Source: Streptomyces clavuligerus
GTDB taxonomy: Bacteria; Actinomycetota; Actinomycetes; Streptomycetales; Streptomycetaceae
Length of the DNA: 64,000 nt
Assembly: GCF_005519465.1 (NCBI RefSeq)
Contig: NZ_CP027858.1
Location: 2,728,001-2,792,000 of the forward strand
Reading direction: 5' to 3'
Shown: positions 16,893-24,874 of the stretch, one piece after another
How the letters are laid out: every line of letters starts with the position of its first letter
Position numbering within the stretch: position 1 is the first letter of the stretch
Made by a program: the position numbers and the translations under genes
Notes under the pieces: model-generated
Seen by the model: only the letters and a program-made list of their open reading frames with translations
Database searches by the model: none
What the model was told of the DNA's origin: nothing

Positions 16893-18307
16893 CCCCGCTC
16901 CCCCGATCGGCCCGGGTCCGCGGGCCGTTCCCTGGGCAGCTTGAGCACCCGGTCGGCGATGATGTCGCGCTGGATCTCGTCCGAGCCGCCGTAGATGGTG
17001 TCGGCGCGGCTGAAGAGGAACAGCCGCTGGTCGTGGTCGAGTTCATAGGGCCGCCCGGCGCTCCACTCCTCGGGCCCGGTGGCCGCGTCCGCCCCGCGGA
17101 CGGCCATCGCCAGCTCGCCGAGGCGCCGGTGCCAGCCGCCCCACAGCAGCTTGGCGACGCTGGGCGCGCCCGGGTCGCCCTCGGCACCGAGGGTGCGCAG
17201 CGCGTTCCAGCGCATGGCGCGCAGCTCGGCCCACTGCCGGACGATCCGGTCGCGGACGACGGGGTCGCGGTCGGCGCCGCGGGCCACGGCGGTGCGGACG
17301 ATTCCGGCCAGCTCCGCCGCGAAGCCGATCTGGAGGACGAGGGTCGCGACGCCGCGTTCGCGGTCGAGGAGGCCCATGGCGACGCGCCAGCCCTCGCCCT
17401 CCCCGCCGACGACATGGGCGGCGTCGGCGCGGGCCCCGTCGAGGAAGACCTCGTTGAACTCACTGGTGCCGGTGAGCTGGCGGATGGGGCGCACCTCGAC
17501 ATGGCCGGGCTGGTCCAGGGGGACGAGGAGGAGGGAGAGCCCCCGGTGGCGGGTGGAGCCGGGTTCGGTGCGGGCGAGGACGAAGCACCAGTCGGCGCCG
17601 AGGGCGAGCGAGGTCCAGGTCTTCTGCCCGGTGACGCGGTAGCAGCCGGTGCCGTCCCGGACGGCGGTGGTGCGGACGGCGGCGAGGTCGGAGCCCGCGC
17701 CGGGTTCGCTGTACCCCTGGCACCAGTACTCCTCGCCGCGGGCGATGGGCCCGAGGAAGCGCCGCCGCTGCTCGGGGGTGCCGTCGGCGATCAGGGTGGG
17801 CGCGAGCAGGTGCTCGCCGATGTGGCCGAGGCGGCCGGGGGCACCGGCGGCGGCGTACTCCTCGGCCCAGACGATCTGCTGGGTGAGGGTGGCGGCGCGG
17901 TTGCCGTGGCCGGAGGCGGGCCAGCCGATGCCGATCCAGCCGCCGCGGCCGAGTTCCCGTTCCCAGGCGCGGCGGACCGCGACGGACTCGTGTTCCCGGC
18001 CGGGGCCGCCGCCCGCGGACCGGTACGCGTCCGTGAGATGGGTCCGCAGCCACTGGCGGGCCTCGGCCCGGAACGCCCGGTCGGCCCGGGAGGCCCACTC
18101 CTCTTCCCCGCCGTCTCCCGTGGCGCTCCCGGCCCGGTCGTCCCGTTCCGCCTCCCCGGTCCCGCCGGAGTGTGCCGGTGGGTCCGTGCGGGCGGTCGCG
18201 GCCGTGCGGCCCGCGGTGTCGGTGCGGCCCGCGGTGTCGGCGGTGGTGTCCGCCCGGCCCGCCGTGTCGGTCCGGCCCCTTCCGGGGCCCTGTTCCTCGT
18301 CCGTCAT
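16889..18307 (-). CDS. Acyl-CoA dehydrogenase
   Basis: A 472-residue flavoprotein. A low-complexity N-terminal tail of about 65 residues carries repeated DTAGRT units. The acyl-CoA dehydrogenase fold follows, with WCQGYSEPGAGSDLA for FAD/substrate binding, KTWTSLALGADW, and a C-terminal IYGGSDEIQRDIIADRVL. It should introduce an alpha,beta double bond into an acyl-CoA in the cytoplasm. The start ATG 18307 has GGAGGGGG just upstream. It lies 77 bases after the SDR gene and overlaps the alcohol dehydrogenase gene by four bases. The N-terminal repeats are probably a lineage-specific expansion. Confidence 0.9.
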   Translation of the reverse strand: MTDEEQGPGRGRTDTAGRADTTADTAGRTDTAGRTAATARTDPPAHSGGTGEAERDDRAGSATGDGGEEEWASRADRAFRAEARQWLRTHLTDAYRSAGGGPGREHESVAVRRAWERELGRGGWIGIGWPASGHGNRAATLTQQIVWAEEYAAAGAPGRLGHIGEHLLAPTLIADGTPEQRRRFLGPIARGEEYWCQGYSEPGAGSDLAAVRTTAVRDGTGCYRVTGQKTWTSLALGADWCFVLARTEPGSTRHRGLSLLLVPLDQPGHVEVRPIRQLTGTSEFNEVFLDGARADAAHVVGGEGEGWRVAMGLLDRERGVATLVLQIGFAAELAGIVRTAVARGADRDPVVRDRIVRQWAELRAMRWNALRTLGAEGDPGAPSVAKLLWGGWHRRLGELAMAVRGADAATGPEEWSAGRPYELDHDQRLFLFSRADTIYGGSDEIQRDIIADRVLKLPRERPADPGRSGERG

Positions 18308-18384
18308 GTCCCCCTCCACACTCCGTACTCCGTACAAGGTCACCGCCCGCCCGGTCCGGTCCGCCGGGCACGCGTCCCGCGTGC

Positions 18385-19293
18385 TCACGCGTTCGGCCGC
18401 TCCCCCGAGGCCGCCGCGCGGGCCATCTCCTCCAGCCGGGCGAGCAGGGGCATCGGGTCGGTGCCCACCGTCCCGGGGAGGAAGTCCGCGATGGTCTCCG
18501 GTGTCCAGGCGCCGCCCTGCGCGTACGCCGCGCGCAGCTCCCTCGGCTGGGCCCAGACGGCGATCTTGGGACCGGCGACGGTGTACACCTGGCCGGTGAT
18601 CGCGCGGGCGCGGTCGGAGAGCAGATAGACGACGAGCGGGGCCACGTCCTCCGGTTCGCCGATCTCCGTCAGCTCCATCGGCACCCCGGCCGACATCCGG
18701 GTACGGGCCACGGGGGCGACCGCGTTCGCCGTCACCCCGTACTTGTGCAGTCCGAGCGCCGCGCTGCGGACGAGCGAGATGATGCCGCCCTTGGCCGCCG
18801 CGTAGTTGGCCTGGGCGACGGAGCCCTGGTGGTTGCCGCTGGTGAAGCCGATGAGGGTGCCGGAGCGCTGTCGGCGCATCTGCGCGGAGGCCGCCCGGAA
18901 GACGGTGAACGTGCCCTTCAGATGGGTGGCGACCACCGGGTCCCACTCCTCCTCGGACATGTTGAAGAGCATCCGCTCGCGCAGGATTCCCGCGCCGCAG
19001 ACGGCCCCGTCGAGCCGTCCGTAGGTGTCGACGGCGGTGTCCACGACCCGCTGACCGCCCGCCATGGTGGAGATGTCGTCGGCGACCGCGACGGCCGTGC
19101 CGCCCGCGTCCACGATCTCCTGGACGACCGCCCGGGCCGGTTCGGAGGAGGGCGCGGCGCCGTCGACGGAGACCCCGTGGTCGTTGACGACGACCCGGGC
19201 GCCCTCCGCCGCCGCGGCCAGCGCCACCGCCCGCCCGATGCCCCGGCCCGCGCCGGTGACGGCGACGACCCTGTCTGCCAAGAAGTTCCCCAC
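18385..19293 (-). CDS. SDR-family oxidoreductase
   Basis: A 302-residue short-chain dehydrogenase resembling the dehydrogenase part of MFE-2/HSD17B4-type enzymes. Features are TGAGRGIG for cofactor binding, GAGIL replacing the usual NNAG, and YAAAKGG with the catalytic Tyr and Lys. It is likely a 3-hydroxyacyl-CoA dehydrogenase. GTG 19293 was chosen because GGGAAGGGG lies in front of it; an ATG at 19311 has no ribosome site. The promoter carries a TCTGAC-type operator 21 bases upstream. It is the first gene of a three-gene operon and is divergent from the cyclase-family gene. Confidence 0.88.
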   Translation of the reverse strand: MGNFLADRVVAVTGAGRGIGRAVALAAAAEGARVVVNDHGVSVDGAAPSSEPARAVVQEIVDAGGTAVAVADDISTMAGGQRVVDTAVDTYGRLDGAVCGAGILRERMLFNMSEEEWDPVVATHLKGTFTVFRAASAQMRRQRSGTLIGFTSGNHQGSVAQANYAAAKGGIISLVRSAALGLHKYGVTANAVAPVARTRMSAGVPMELTEIGEPEDVAPLVVYLLSDRARAITGQVYTVAGPKIAVWAQPRELRAAYAQGGAWTPETIADFLPGTVGTDPMPLLARLEEMARAAASGERPNA

Positions 19294-19313
19294 ACCGGCC
19301 CCTTCCCGCATTT

Positions 19314-19330
19314 TCTGACGGACCGTTAGA
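19314..19330. promoter_or_regulatory. TCTGAC-N5-GTCAGA-type operator, copy 3
   Basis: TCTGAC-ggacc-GTTAGA lies in the 87-base gap between the divergent SDR and cyclase-family genes, where one bound repressor could control both. One position in the right arm deviates from perfect symmetry. Confidence 0.65.
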
Positions 19331-19380
19331 TTGAAGGCCAGGCCACCACCAGAAGACAAGCCCCGGGAGGTCCGTTCCCG

Positions 19381-20307
19381 ATGCCCCTGCCACCGGAGTT
19401 CCACGAGATCGCCCGGCGCGTCAACAACTGGGGCCGCTGGGGGGACGGTGACGAGCTGGGCACCCTCAACCTGATCACCGACGAGGTGGTGCGCGGGGCC
19501 GCCGCGCAGGTGCGCCGCGGCCGCCGGGTGCCGCTCGCGCTGCCGCTGCGGCAGAACGGGGTGCAGACGGGGATCATCCCCGGCCGGATCAATCCGCTGC
19601 ACACGATGACCCAGATCAACCAGGAGACCTTCGGCCCGGGGAACGTCGCCTTCAGCGACGACGTCGTCACCATGGGACTCCAGGCGGCCACCCACTGGGA
19701 CGCCCTGGCCCATGCGTCCCACTCCGGCACCCTCTACAACGGCCGCCCCGCCGCGAGCGTCACCGTGCACGAGGGCGCGGCGCACGGCGGCATCGACCGC
19801 GTCCCGTATCTCGTCTCCCGGGGGGTGCTGCTCGACGTGGCCCGCGCGAAGGGGCTCGACCGGCTGCCCGCCGACCACGCGGTGACACCGGAGGACCTGG
19901 ACGAGGCCGCCGAGTTCGGCCGGCTGTCCCCCGTGGCCGGGGACGTCGTGCTCGTCCGGACCGGGCAGATGCGGAGCTGGCTCGACGGGGACCGGGACGG
20001 CTACGGCTTCCCGGCGCCGGGGCTCTCGATCCGGACGCCCGAGTGGTTCCACGCGCGCGACATCGCGGCGGTGGCCACGGACACCCTGCCGTTCGAGATC
20101 GTCCCCCCGGAGATCGAGGGGCTGTGGCTGCCCGTGCACGGGCTCCACCTCGTCGAGATGGGAATGCTCCAGGGGCAGAACTGGAACCTGGAGGGGCTGT
20201 CCGCGGTCTGTGCGGAGGAGGGGCGGCACAGCTTTCTGCTCTGTGCCGCGCCCGAGCCGTTCGCCGGGGCCACGGGGTCGCCGGTCGCGCCGGTCGCCGT
20301 TCTCTAG
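19381..20307 (+). CDS. Cyclase family protein (kynurenine formamidase-like)
   Basis: A 308-residue member of the putative cyclase/arylformamidase family (PF04199-like). The metal-binding motif is ATHWDALAHAS, and further ligands are likely in the PVHGLHLVEMG segment near residue 260. Family enzymes hydrolyse amide or lactone bonds using a divalent metal. Actinobacterial members are often found in aromatic or alicyclic acid clusters with no known substrate. GGGAGGT lies ten bases before ATG 19381. It shares its promoter region, including the TCTGAC-type operator, with the divergent SDR operon. Confidence 0.87.
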   Translation: MPLPPEFHEIARRVNNWGRWGDGDELGTLNLITDEVVRGAAAQVRRGRRVPLALPLRQNGVQTGIIPGRINPLHTMTQINQETFGPGNVAFSDDVVTMGLQAATHWDALAHASHSGTLYNGRPAASVTVHEGAAHGGIDRVPYLVSRGVLLDVARAKGLDRLPADHAVTPEDLDEAAEFGRLSPVAGDVVLVRTGQMRSWLDGDRDGYGFPAPGLSIRTPEWFHARDIAAVATDTLPFEIVPPEIEGLWLPVHGLHLVEMGMLQGQNWNLEGLSAVCAEEGRHSFLLCAAPEPFAGATGSPVAPVAVL

Positions 20308-20361
20308 GGCGCGGGGGCGCCCCGGAGCCCGGGCCCGGCCGGGCGGCCACCGGGCCGGGGC

Positions 20362-20823
20362 TCAGCCCCGGGTGGCCACCGGGCCGCGGGAGGCGCCCCG
20401 CCCGCAGACGGCCTCCTCCGGCTGCTCCCGGTCCACCTCGCACCAGATCGACTTCCCGGCGCCCTCGGGCCGCCAGCCCCAGCGGTCGGAGAGGCCCGCG
20501 ACCAGCTCCAGACCCCGCCCATTGGTGTCCTCGCCGCCCGCGTGCCGCTGCCGGGGCGGTCGGGCGCTGCGGTCGGCGACCTCCACCCGCACCGTCTGGG
20601 CCTCGATCGCGCCGCCGCCGAAGAGCATCCGCAGCACGGCCGGGCACCCGGTGTGCACCACCGCGTTGGTGACCAGCTCCGAGATGAGCAGGATCAGGGT
20701 CTCGGCCAGGGGCTCACCGTCCTCTATACCGGACCCGGCCAGCCGCGACCGGGCCCATCTCCGGGCCCGCCCCACCTCTGAGGGCTCAGGTCCGACTTCC
20801 AACTGAACCAGGAGCTGCTGCAC
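20362..20823 (-). CDS. ATP-binding anti-sigma-type regulatory protein
   Basis: A 153-residue HATPase_c protein of the RsbW/SpoIIAB-like stand-alone type abundant in Streptomyces. It has the N-box ELVTNAVVHT, the G1-like VEVADRS and the G2-like GRGLELV. Such proteins bind and sometimes phosphorylate anti-sigma antagonists. An in-frame TGA two codons upstream restricts the start to GTG 20823. Cys residues near the C-terminus are unusual but unexplained. The family is secure; the partner is unknown. Confidence 0.85.
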   Translation of the reverse strand: MQQLLVQLEVGPEPSEVGRARRWARSRLAGSGIEDGEPLAETLILLISELVTNAVVHTGCPAVLRMLFGGGAIEAQTVRVEVADRSARPPRQRHAGGEDTNGRGLELVAGLSDRWGWRPEGAGKSIWCEVDREQPEEAVCGRGASRGPVATRG

Positions 20824-21342
20824 CGCTCACACCATCCGAACCGGCGGACACTTCGCCTCGCGCCTCGACTGGATCATCGCGGGGACCGCCGCCCGGGACC
20901 GGGCCGTCGTCATCCCCGGCCGGATCACCGAACGTGACCCCGCTCTCCCCCAGCATGGTTGACGTACAGTCACCGCTACAAGCGCTTCAGGCATATTCCA
21001 ACGCGAAGGAGTACCCGTCGCGCATCCTGTGCGACGCCTGTCGCGAAGAGTCGAACAGGGGCTCGTGGACCGCCTGGCCAGCGGTCTCGATACGACTCGC
21101 ATCTCACGCAGCGTACCGGAGACCGGCCCCGGGAACAGGGCGCGGGCACCGGGCGAAGGACACAGGTCAATATCGACGCACAGTGACCAAAACGGCGTTC
21201 GCCCGTCCGCCCGGAGCACCGGGGGCACGCCCCGGCGCGGGTCCGGGCGCTCCGCGCGGACCCGGGCGCCCGGTACGAGCCGGGCGCCCCCGGCCGGGCG
21301 GACGGGTCCCGCCACCGCGCCCGGCCGGTCCCGGACTCCTCC
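20824..21342. other. Intergenic region with promoter of ATP-binding gene
   Basis: A 519-base gap. On the minus strand, TTGTAG (20976-20981) and CATGCT (20952-20957), separated by 18 bases, resemble a promoter for the ATP-binding protein gene and would give a leader of about 120 bases. No convincing gene is present, although several shadow reading frames cross it. Confidence 0.45.
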
Positions 21343-22305
21343 TCAGCCGGTGTCCAGCGCCTCCGCGCAGACCTCCTCGGCCTGCGCCGCCGTGGGCCGC
21401 GCCCGGGCCCGTACCCAGGCCCTCTTCAGATGCAGATGCACCTCGGCCTCCCAGGTGAAGCCCATCCCGCCGTATACCTGGAGACAGTCGCGGGCGTTGC
21501 GCACGGCGGCGTCGTCGGCGAGGAGCTTGGCCCCGGCGACGGCGACCGGGTCGGCCCCGGCCGGGCCCGCGAGGCCGGCGGAACCGGACGCGGCGGCCGT
21601 GGCGGGCCCGGCGAGGACGGCGGCGGCGTGGAGGGCGCCGCGTGCCAGTTCCGTCCGTACGAGTGCGTCGGCGCACAGATGTTTGACCGCCTGGAAGGCA
21701 CCGATGGGGCGGCCGAACTGCTCCCGCTCCCGGGCGTGGCGGACCGCCAGCGCCAGCGTGCGCTCCGCGCTGCCGAGTTGCTCCGCCGCCGTGAGCAGCG
21801 CCCCCACCGCGTCGTACGGGCCGGGGGTCCGCGTGGGCACCCGGTGGAGCGGGGTGAGCGGATCGACCGACCGCAGCGGCACGGCCCCGGCACGCACCGC
21901 CGCCGCCGGGGCGGGGGCCCCGCGGCACCAGACCCCGTCCGCCGCGTCCAGCCAGGCCACCAGCTCCCCGTCCAGCCAGGCCACGGCCTGTTCGCCCCGG
22001 GCGGCACCCGGCAGCGCGCCCGCCGCGAGATGGGTCCCGACCAGCGGCCCGGGCAGCAGCACCCGTCCCGCCTCGGTGAAGACGAGCACCGCCTCCAGCA
22101 GACCGAGGCCCGCGCCGCCCGCCTCCTCGGGGAGCCGCAGCGCGAAGAACCCGGCCTCGCCCAGGGCCCGCCACACCTCCCGGTCCAGCACGGGCGCGGG
22201 CAGCGCGGCGGCCCGCCCGGGGGCGTCCCCGGGCCACAGCCGGGCGAGGAGCCGCCGGGTGTCGGCGCACAGCGCCCGCTGCTCGGCGCCGAGCCTGAAG
22301 TCCAC
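21343..22305 (-). CDS. Acyl-CoA dehydrogenase, short subunit
   Basis: A 320-residue acyl-CoA dehydrogenase-like protein. It has a shortened N-terminal/middle region but a canonical C-terminal domain: REREQFGRPIGAFQAVKH and QVYGGMGFTWEAEVHLHLKR. It starts at GTG 22305, two bases after the stop of the 383-residue dehydrogenase. Adjacent unequal pairs like this in actinobacterial steroid and cyclic-acid pathways form alpha2beta2 heterotetramers in which only one subunit carries the catalytic glutamate. I infer the same here. It is the last gene of the amidohydrolase operon. Confidence 0.87.
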   Translation of the reverse strand: MDFRLGAEQRALCADTRRLLARLWPGDAPGRAAALPAPVLDREVWRALGEAGFFALRLPEEAGGAGLGLLEAVLVFTEAGRVLLPGPLVGTHLAAGALPGAARGEQAVAWLDGELVAWLDAADGVWCRGAPAPAAAVRAGAVPLRSVDPLTPLHRVPTRTPGPYDAVGALLTAAEQLGSAERTLALAVRHAREREQFGRPIGAFQAVKHLCADALVRTELARGALHAAAVLAGPATAAASGSAGLAGPAGADPVAVAGAKLLADDAAVRNARDCLQVYGGMGFTWEAEVHLHLKRAWVRARARPTAAQAEEVCAEALDTG

Positions 22306-22307
22306 CG

Positions 22308-23459
22308 TCAGCCGCCCTTCGGAAGGCCGAGGACGCGCTCGGCGATGATGTTCCGCTGGATCTGCGAGGTACCGGCGGCGATGGTGTACGCGAGCGAGGA
22401 GAGCCGCTCGGACGTCCAGGGGCCGTCCAGGTCCAGCGCCTCGTCCCCGAGCACCTGCGCCGCCGTCTCGTACAGCTCCTGCCGGGCCTGCGAGTAGCGC
22501 AGCTTCAGCACCGAGCCGCCGCTGCCGGGGACGCCGCCGGAGTGCTGCGCCTCGCTCACGTTCGCCTGGACGAGCCGCCACAGCGCGGTGAACTCGGCGG
22601 CCAGCCTGCCGAGCGCGCGGCGCAGCACGGGGTCGTCCCAGCGGCCGTTCGCGCGGGCCGTCCGGGCCAGCTCCGCGAGGGTGCGGCGGCAGGCGACGAC
22701 CTCCCCGGCGAAGGCGGTGCCGCGTTCGAAGGAGAGGGTGACCATGGTGACGCGCCAGCCGTCGTTCTCGGCGCCGACGCGATGGGACACGGGGACGGGC
22801 ACCTCGTCGAGGAAGACCTCGGCGAACTCGGCGGACCCGGCGAGTGTCCGCAGCGGCCGTACCGTCACCCCCGGCGCGTCCATGGGCAGGGCGAGCCAGG
22901 TGATGCCCCGGTGGCGGGCGGTGTCCGTGCCGGTGCCGATGGCGGGGCCGGTGCGGACGAGCAGTTCGCACCAGTCGGCGACCTCGGCGTGGGAGGTCCA
23001 GATCTTGGAGCCGGTGACGCGGTAGGTGTCGCCGTCGCGGACGGCCCGGGTCCGCAGCGAGGCGAGGTCCGATCCGGCGCCGGGCTCGCTGAATCCCTGG
23101 CACCAGATCTCGTCCCCGCGCAGGATCGGATCGAGCCAGCGCGCCCGCTGTTCCGCCGTCCCCTCGGCGATGATGGTGGGCCCGGCGTGCAGCAGACCGA
23201 CGAAGTTGGCGCCGACGTAGGGGGCCCTGGCCAGCTCCGTCTCCTCCAGGAAGATCAGCCGCCGGGCGGGGGACGCGGACCAGTGGAGCCCGGCGTATCC
23301 GGCGTCGTACAGCAGCCGCTGCCAGGCGGTGTCGTACGCGCGGCGGCCGGGCCAGTCGGCGGGCGACGGCGGCGGGGGCAGCGTGGGCAGGGTGCGGGCG
23401 AGCCAGTCCCGCAGCCCGGCGCGGAACTCCTCTTCCTCCTCGGTCGGGGCGAGGTCCAT
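22308..23459 (-). CDS. Acyl-CoA dehydrogenase, long subunit
   Basis: A 383-residue acyl-CoA dehydrogenase with WCQGFSEPGAGSDLAS, KIWTSHAEVADW and a C-terminal AAGTSQIQRNIIAERVLGLP. The ATG (23459) shares a base with the TGA of the amidohydrolase (TGATG), so the two are coupled, and the next gene, a second dehydrogenase, starts two bases after its stop. It probably forms a heteromer with that protein and oxidises a branched or cyclic acyl-CoA. Confidence 0.9.
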   Translation of the reverse strand: MDLAPTEEEEEFRAGLRDWLARTLPTLPPPPSPADWPGRRAYDTAWQRLLYDAGYAGLHWSASPARRLIFLEETELARAPYVGANFVGLLHAGPTIIAEGTAEQRARWLDPILRGDEIWCQGFSEPGAGSDLASLRTRAVRDGDTYRVTGSKIWTSHAEVADWCELLVRTGPAIGTGTDTARHRGITWLALPMDAPGVTVRPLRTLAGSAEFAEVFLDEVPVPVSHRVGAENDGWRVTMVTLSFERGTAFAGEVVACRRTLAELARTARANGRWDDPVLRRALGRLAAEFTALWRLVQANVSEAQHSGGVPGSGGSVLKLRYSQARQELYETAAQVLGDEALDLDGPWTSERLSSLAYTIAAGTSQIQRNIIAERVLGLPKGG

Positions 23460-24718
23460 CAGCGCCCCGGGGTCCGGGTCGCCGCACGGCCACCGTCGCG
23501 GTCCCGGTTCTGGTCGCGGTCGCGGTCCCGGTCCAGGTCGAGGCCGAGCATCCGGATGGCGTTGCCGCGCATGAGCTTGTAGACGGTCTCCTCGTCGAGC
23601 CCCCGGACATGGTCGAGGGCGATCTCCTTGGTGTGCGGGAAGGTCGAGTCGACATGCGGATAGTCGGTCTCGAAGGTGGCGTTGTCCCGGCCGACGGCGT
23701 CCAGCGCGGCGATGCCGTGCCGGTCGCGGAAGAAGCAGCAGTAGATCTGCCGGTAGTAGTAGGAGGACGGCGGCTCGGGGACGATGTCCCGCACCCCGCC
23801 CCAGGCGCGGTGCTCCCGCCATACGTCGTCGGCGCGTTCCAGGGCGTACGGAATCCACCCCATCTGGCCCTCGCTGTAGGCGAGCCGCAGCGCGGGGAAC
23901 CGCACCAGGACCCCGCTGAAGAGGAAGTCCATCATCGAGGCCATCGCGTTGTTGAAGCTCAGCGACGCCTGCACGGCGGGCGGGGCGTCGGGGGACGCGG
24001 CGGGCATCTGCGAGGAGGACCCGATGTGCATGTTGACGACGGTGCCGGTCTCCGCGCAGACCGCGAAGAAGGGGTCCCAGTGGCCGGAGTGGATGGAGGG
24101 CAGGCCGAGGTGGGTGGGGATCTCGGAGAAGGTCACGGCCCGCACCCCGCGGGCCGCGTTCCGTTCGATCTCGGCGACCGCGAGACCGACGTCCCAGAGC
24201 GGGATGAGACACAGCGGGACGAGCCGGCCGCCGCTGTCGCCGCACCACTCCTCGACCATCCAGTCGTTGTAGGCGCGGACACAGGCGAGAGCGACCTCCT
24301 TGTCGTGCGCCTCGGCGAAGGTCTGGCCGCAGAAGCGGGGGAAGGTGGGGAAGCAGAGCGACGCCTCGACATGGTTGAGGTCCATGTCCTTCAGCCGCTC
24401 GGCCGGGTCCCAGCAGCCGGGCCGCATCTCGGCCCGGGTGATCCCCTCCAGGGTCATCTCGTCCCGGTCGAAGCCGACGGCCGCGATGTTCCGCTTGTAC
24501 GGGAACCGCAGGTCCTCGTAGATCCACCAGTCCGTGGGCGGCCCCTCGGGGTCCATCGTGATCCGGTACTTGCCGCCGATGTAGGCGAGCTGTCCGATGC
24601 CCGCCGTGAGCGGCTGCGGGCCCCGGGCGCGGTACCGGGCCGGGAGCCAGGTCTCGAAGAGATGGGCCGGTTCGATGACATGGTCGTCGACGCTGACGAT
24701 CCGAGGGAGTTCAGCCAT
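23459..24718 (-). CDS. Amidohydrolase family protein (ACMSD-like TIM barrel)
   Basis: A 419-residue metal-dependent hydrolase/decarboxylase of the amidohydrolase_2 type. The N-terminal VSVDDHVIEP motif supplies the first metal ligands, the middle has NMHIGSSSQ, and the C-terminal FETDYPHVDSTFP contains a catalytic Asp. Relatives include ACMSD-type decarboxylases and ring-opening hydrolases of actinobacterial degradation clusters. The last 20 residues are a DRDRDQNRDRD-type repeat outside the fold. It is the first gene of a three-gene operon and faces the CoA ligase gene across a 156-base gap that carries two TCTGAC-type operators. Confidence 0.88.
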   Translation of the reverse strand: MAELPRIVSVDDHVIEPAHLFETWLPARYRARGPQPLTAGIGQLAYIGGKYRITMDPEGPPTDWWIYEDLRFPYKRNIAAVGFDRDEMTLEGITRAEMRPGCWDPAERLKDMDLNHVEASLCFPTFPRFCGQTFAEAHDKEVALACVRAYNDWMVEEWCGDSGGRLVPLCLIPLWDVGLAVAEIERNAARGVRAVTFSEIPTHLGLPSIHSGHWDPFFAVCAETGTVVNMHIGSSSQMPAASPDAPPAVQASLSFNNAMASMMDFLFSGVLVRFPALRLAYSEGQMGWIPYALERADDVWREHRAWGGVRDIVPEPPSSYYYRQIYCCFFRDRHGIAALDAVGRDNATFETDYPHVDSTFPHTKEIALDHVRGLDEETVYKLMRGNAIRMLGLDLDRDRDRDQNRDRDGGRAATRTPGR

Positions 24719-24744
24719 GGTGTCCCCTTCGCCCGCTCCCGTTG

Positions 24745-24763
24745 ATCTGACGCTTCGTCAGAT
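24745..24763. promoter_or_regulatory. TCTGAC-N5-GTCAGA operator, copy 4 (perfect)
   Basis: ATCTGAC-gcttc-GTCAGAT is a perfect palindrome and the best copy of the motif in the window. It is 27 bases upstream of the amidohydrolase start codon. Confidence 0.7.
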
Positions 24764-24834
24764 ACGTTCGGACGCAGGCTAGCCGCGCACCCCTGGACCG
24801 ACAAGCGGGGCGGACCTAGGCTCTCGTCGCTCTG

Positions 24835-24851
24835 TCTGACACCGCATCAGT
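24835..24851. promoter_or_regulatory. TCTGAC-N5-GTCAGA-type operator, copy 5
   Basis: TCTGAC-accgc-ATCAGT lies 24 bases upstream of the CoA ligase start codon, where bound protein would block its promoter or ribosome site. It has one strong and one degenerate arm. Confidence 0.55.
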
Positions 24852-24874
24852 TCTTTCTGTGGAGGCGTACGGAC

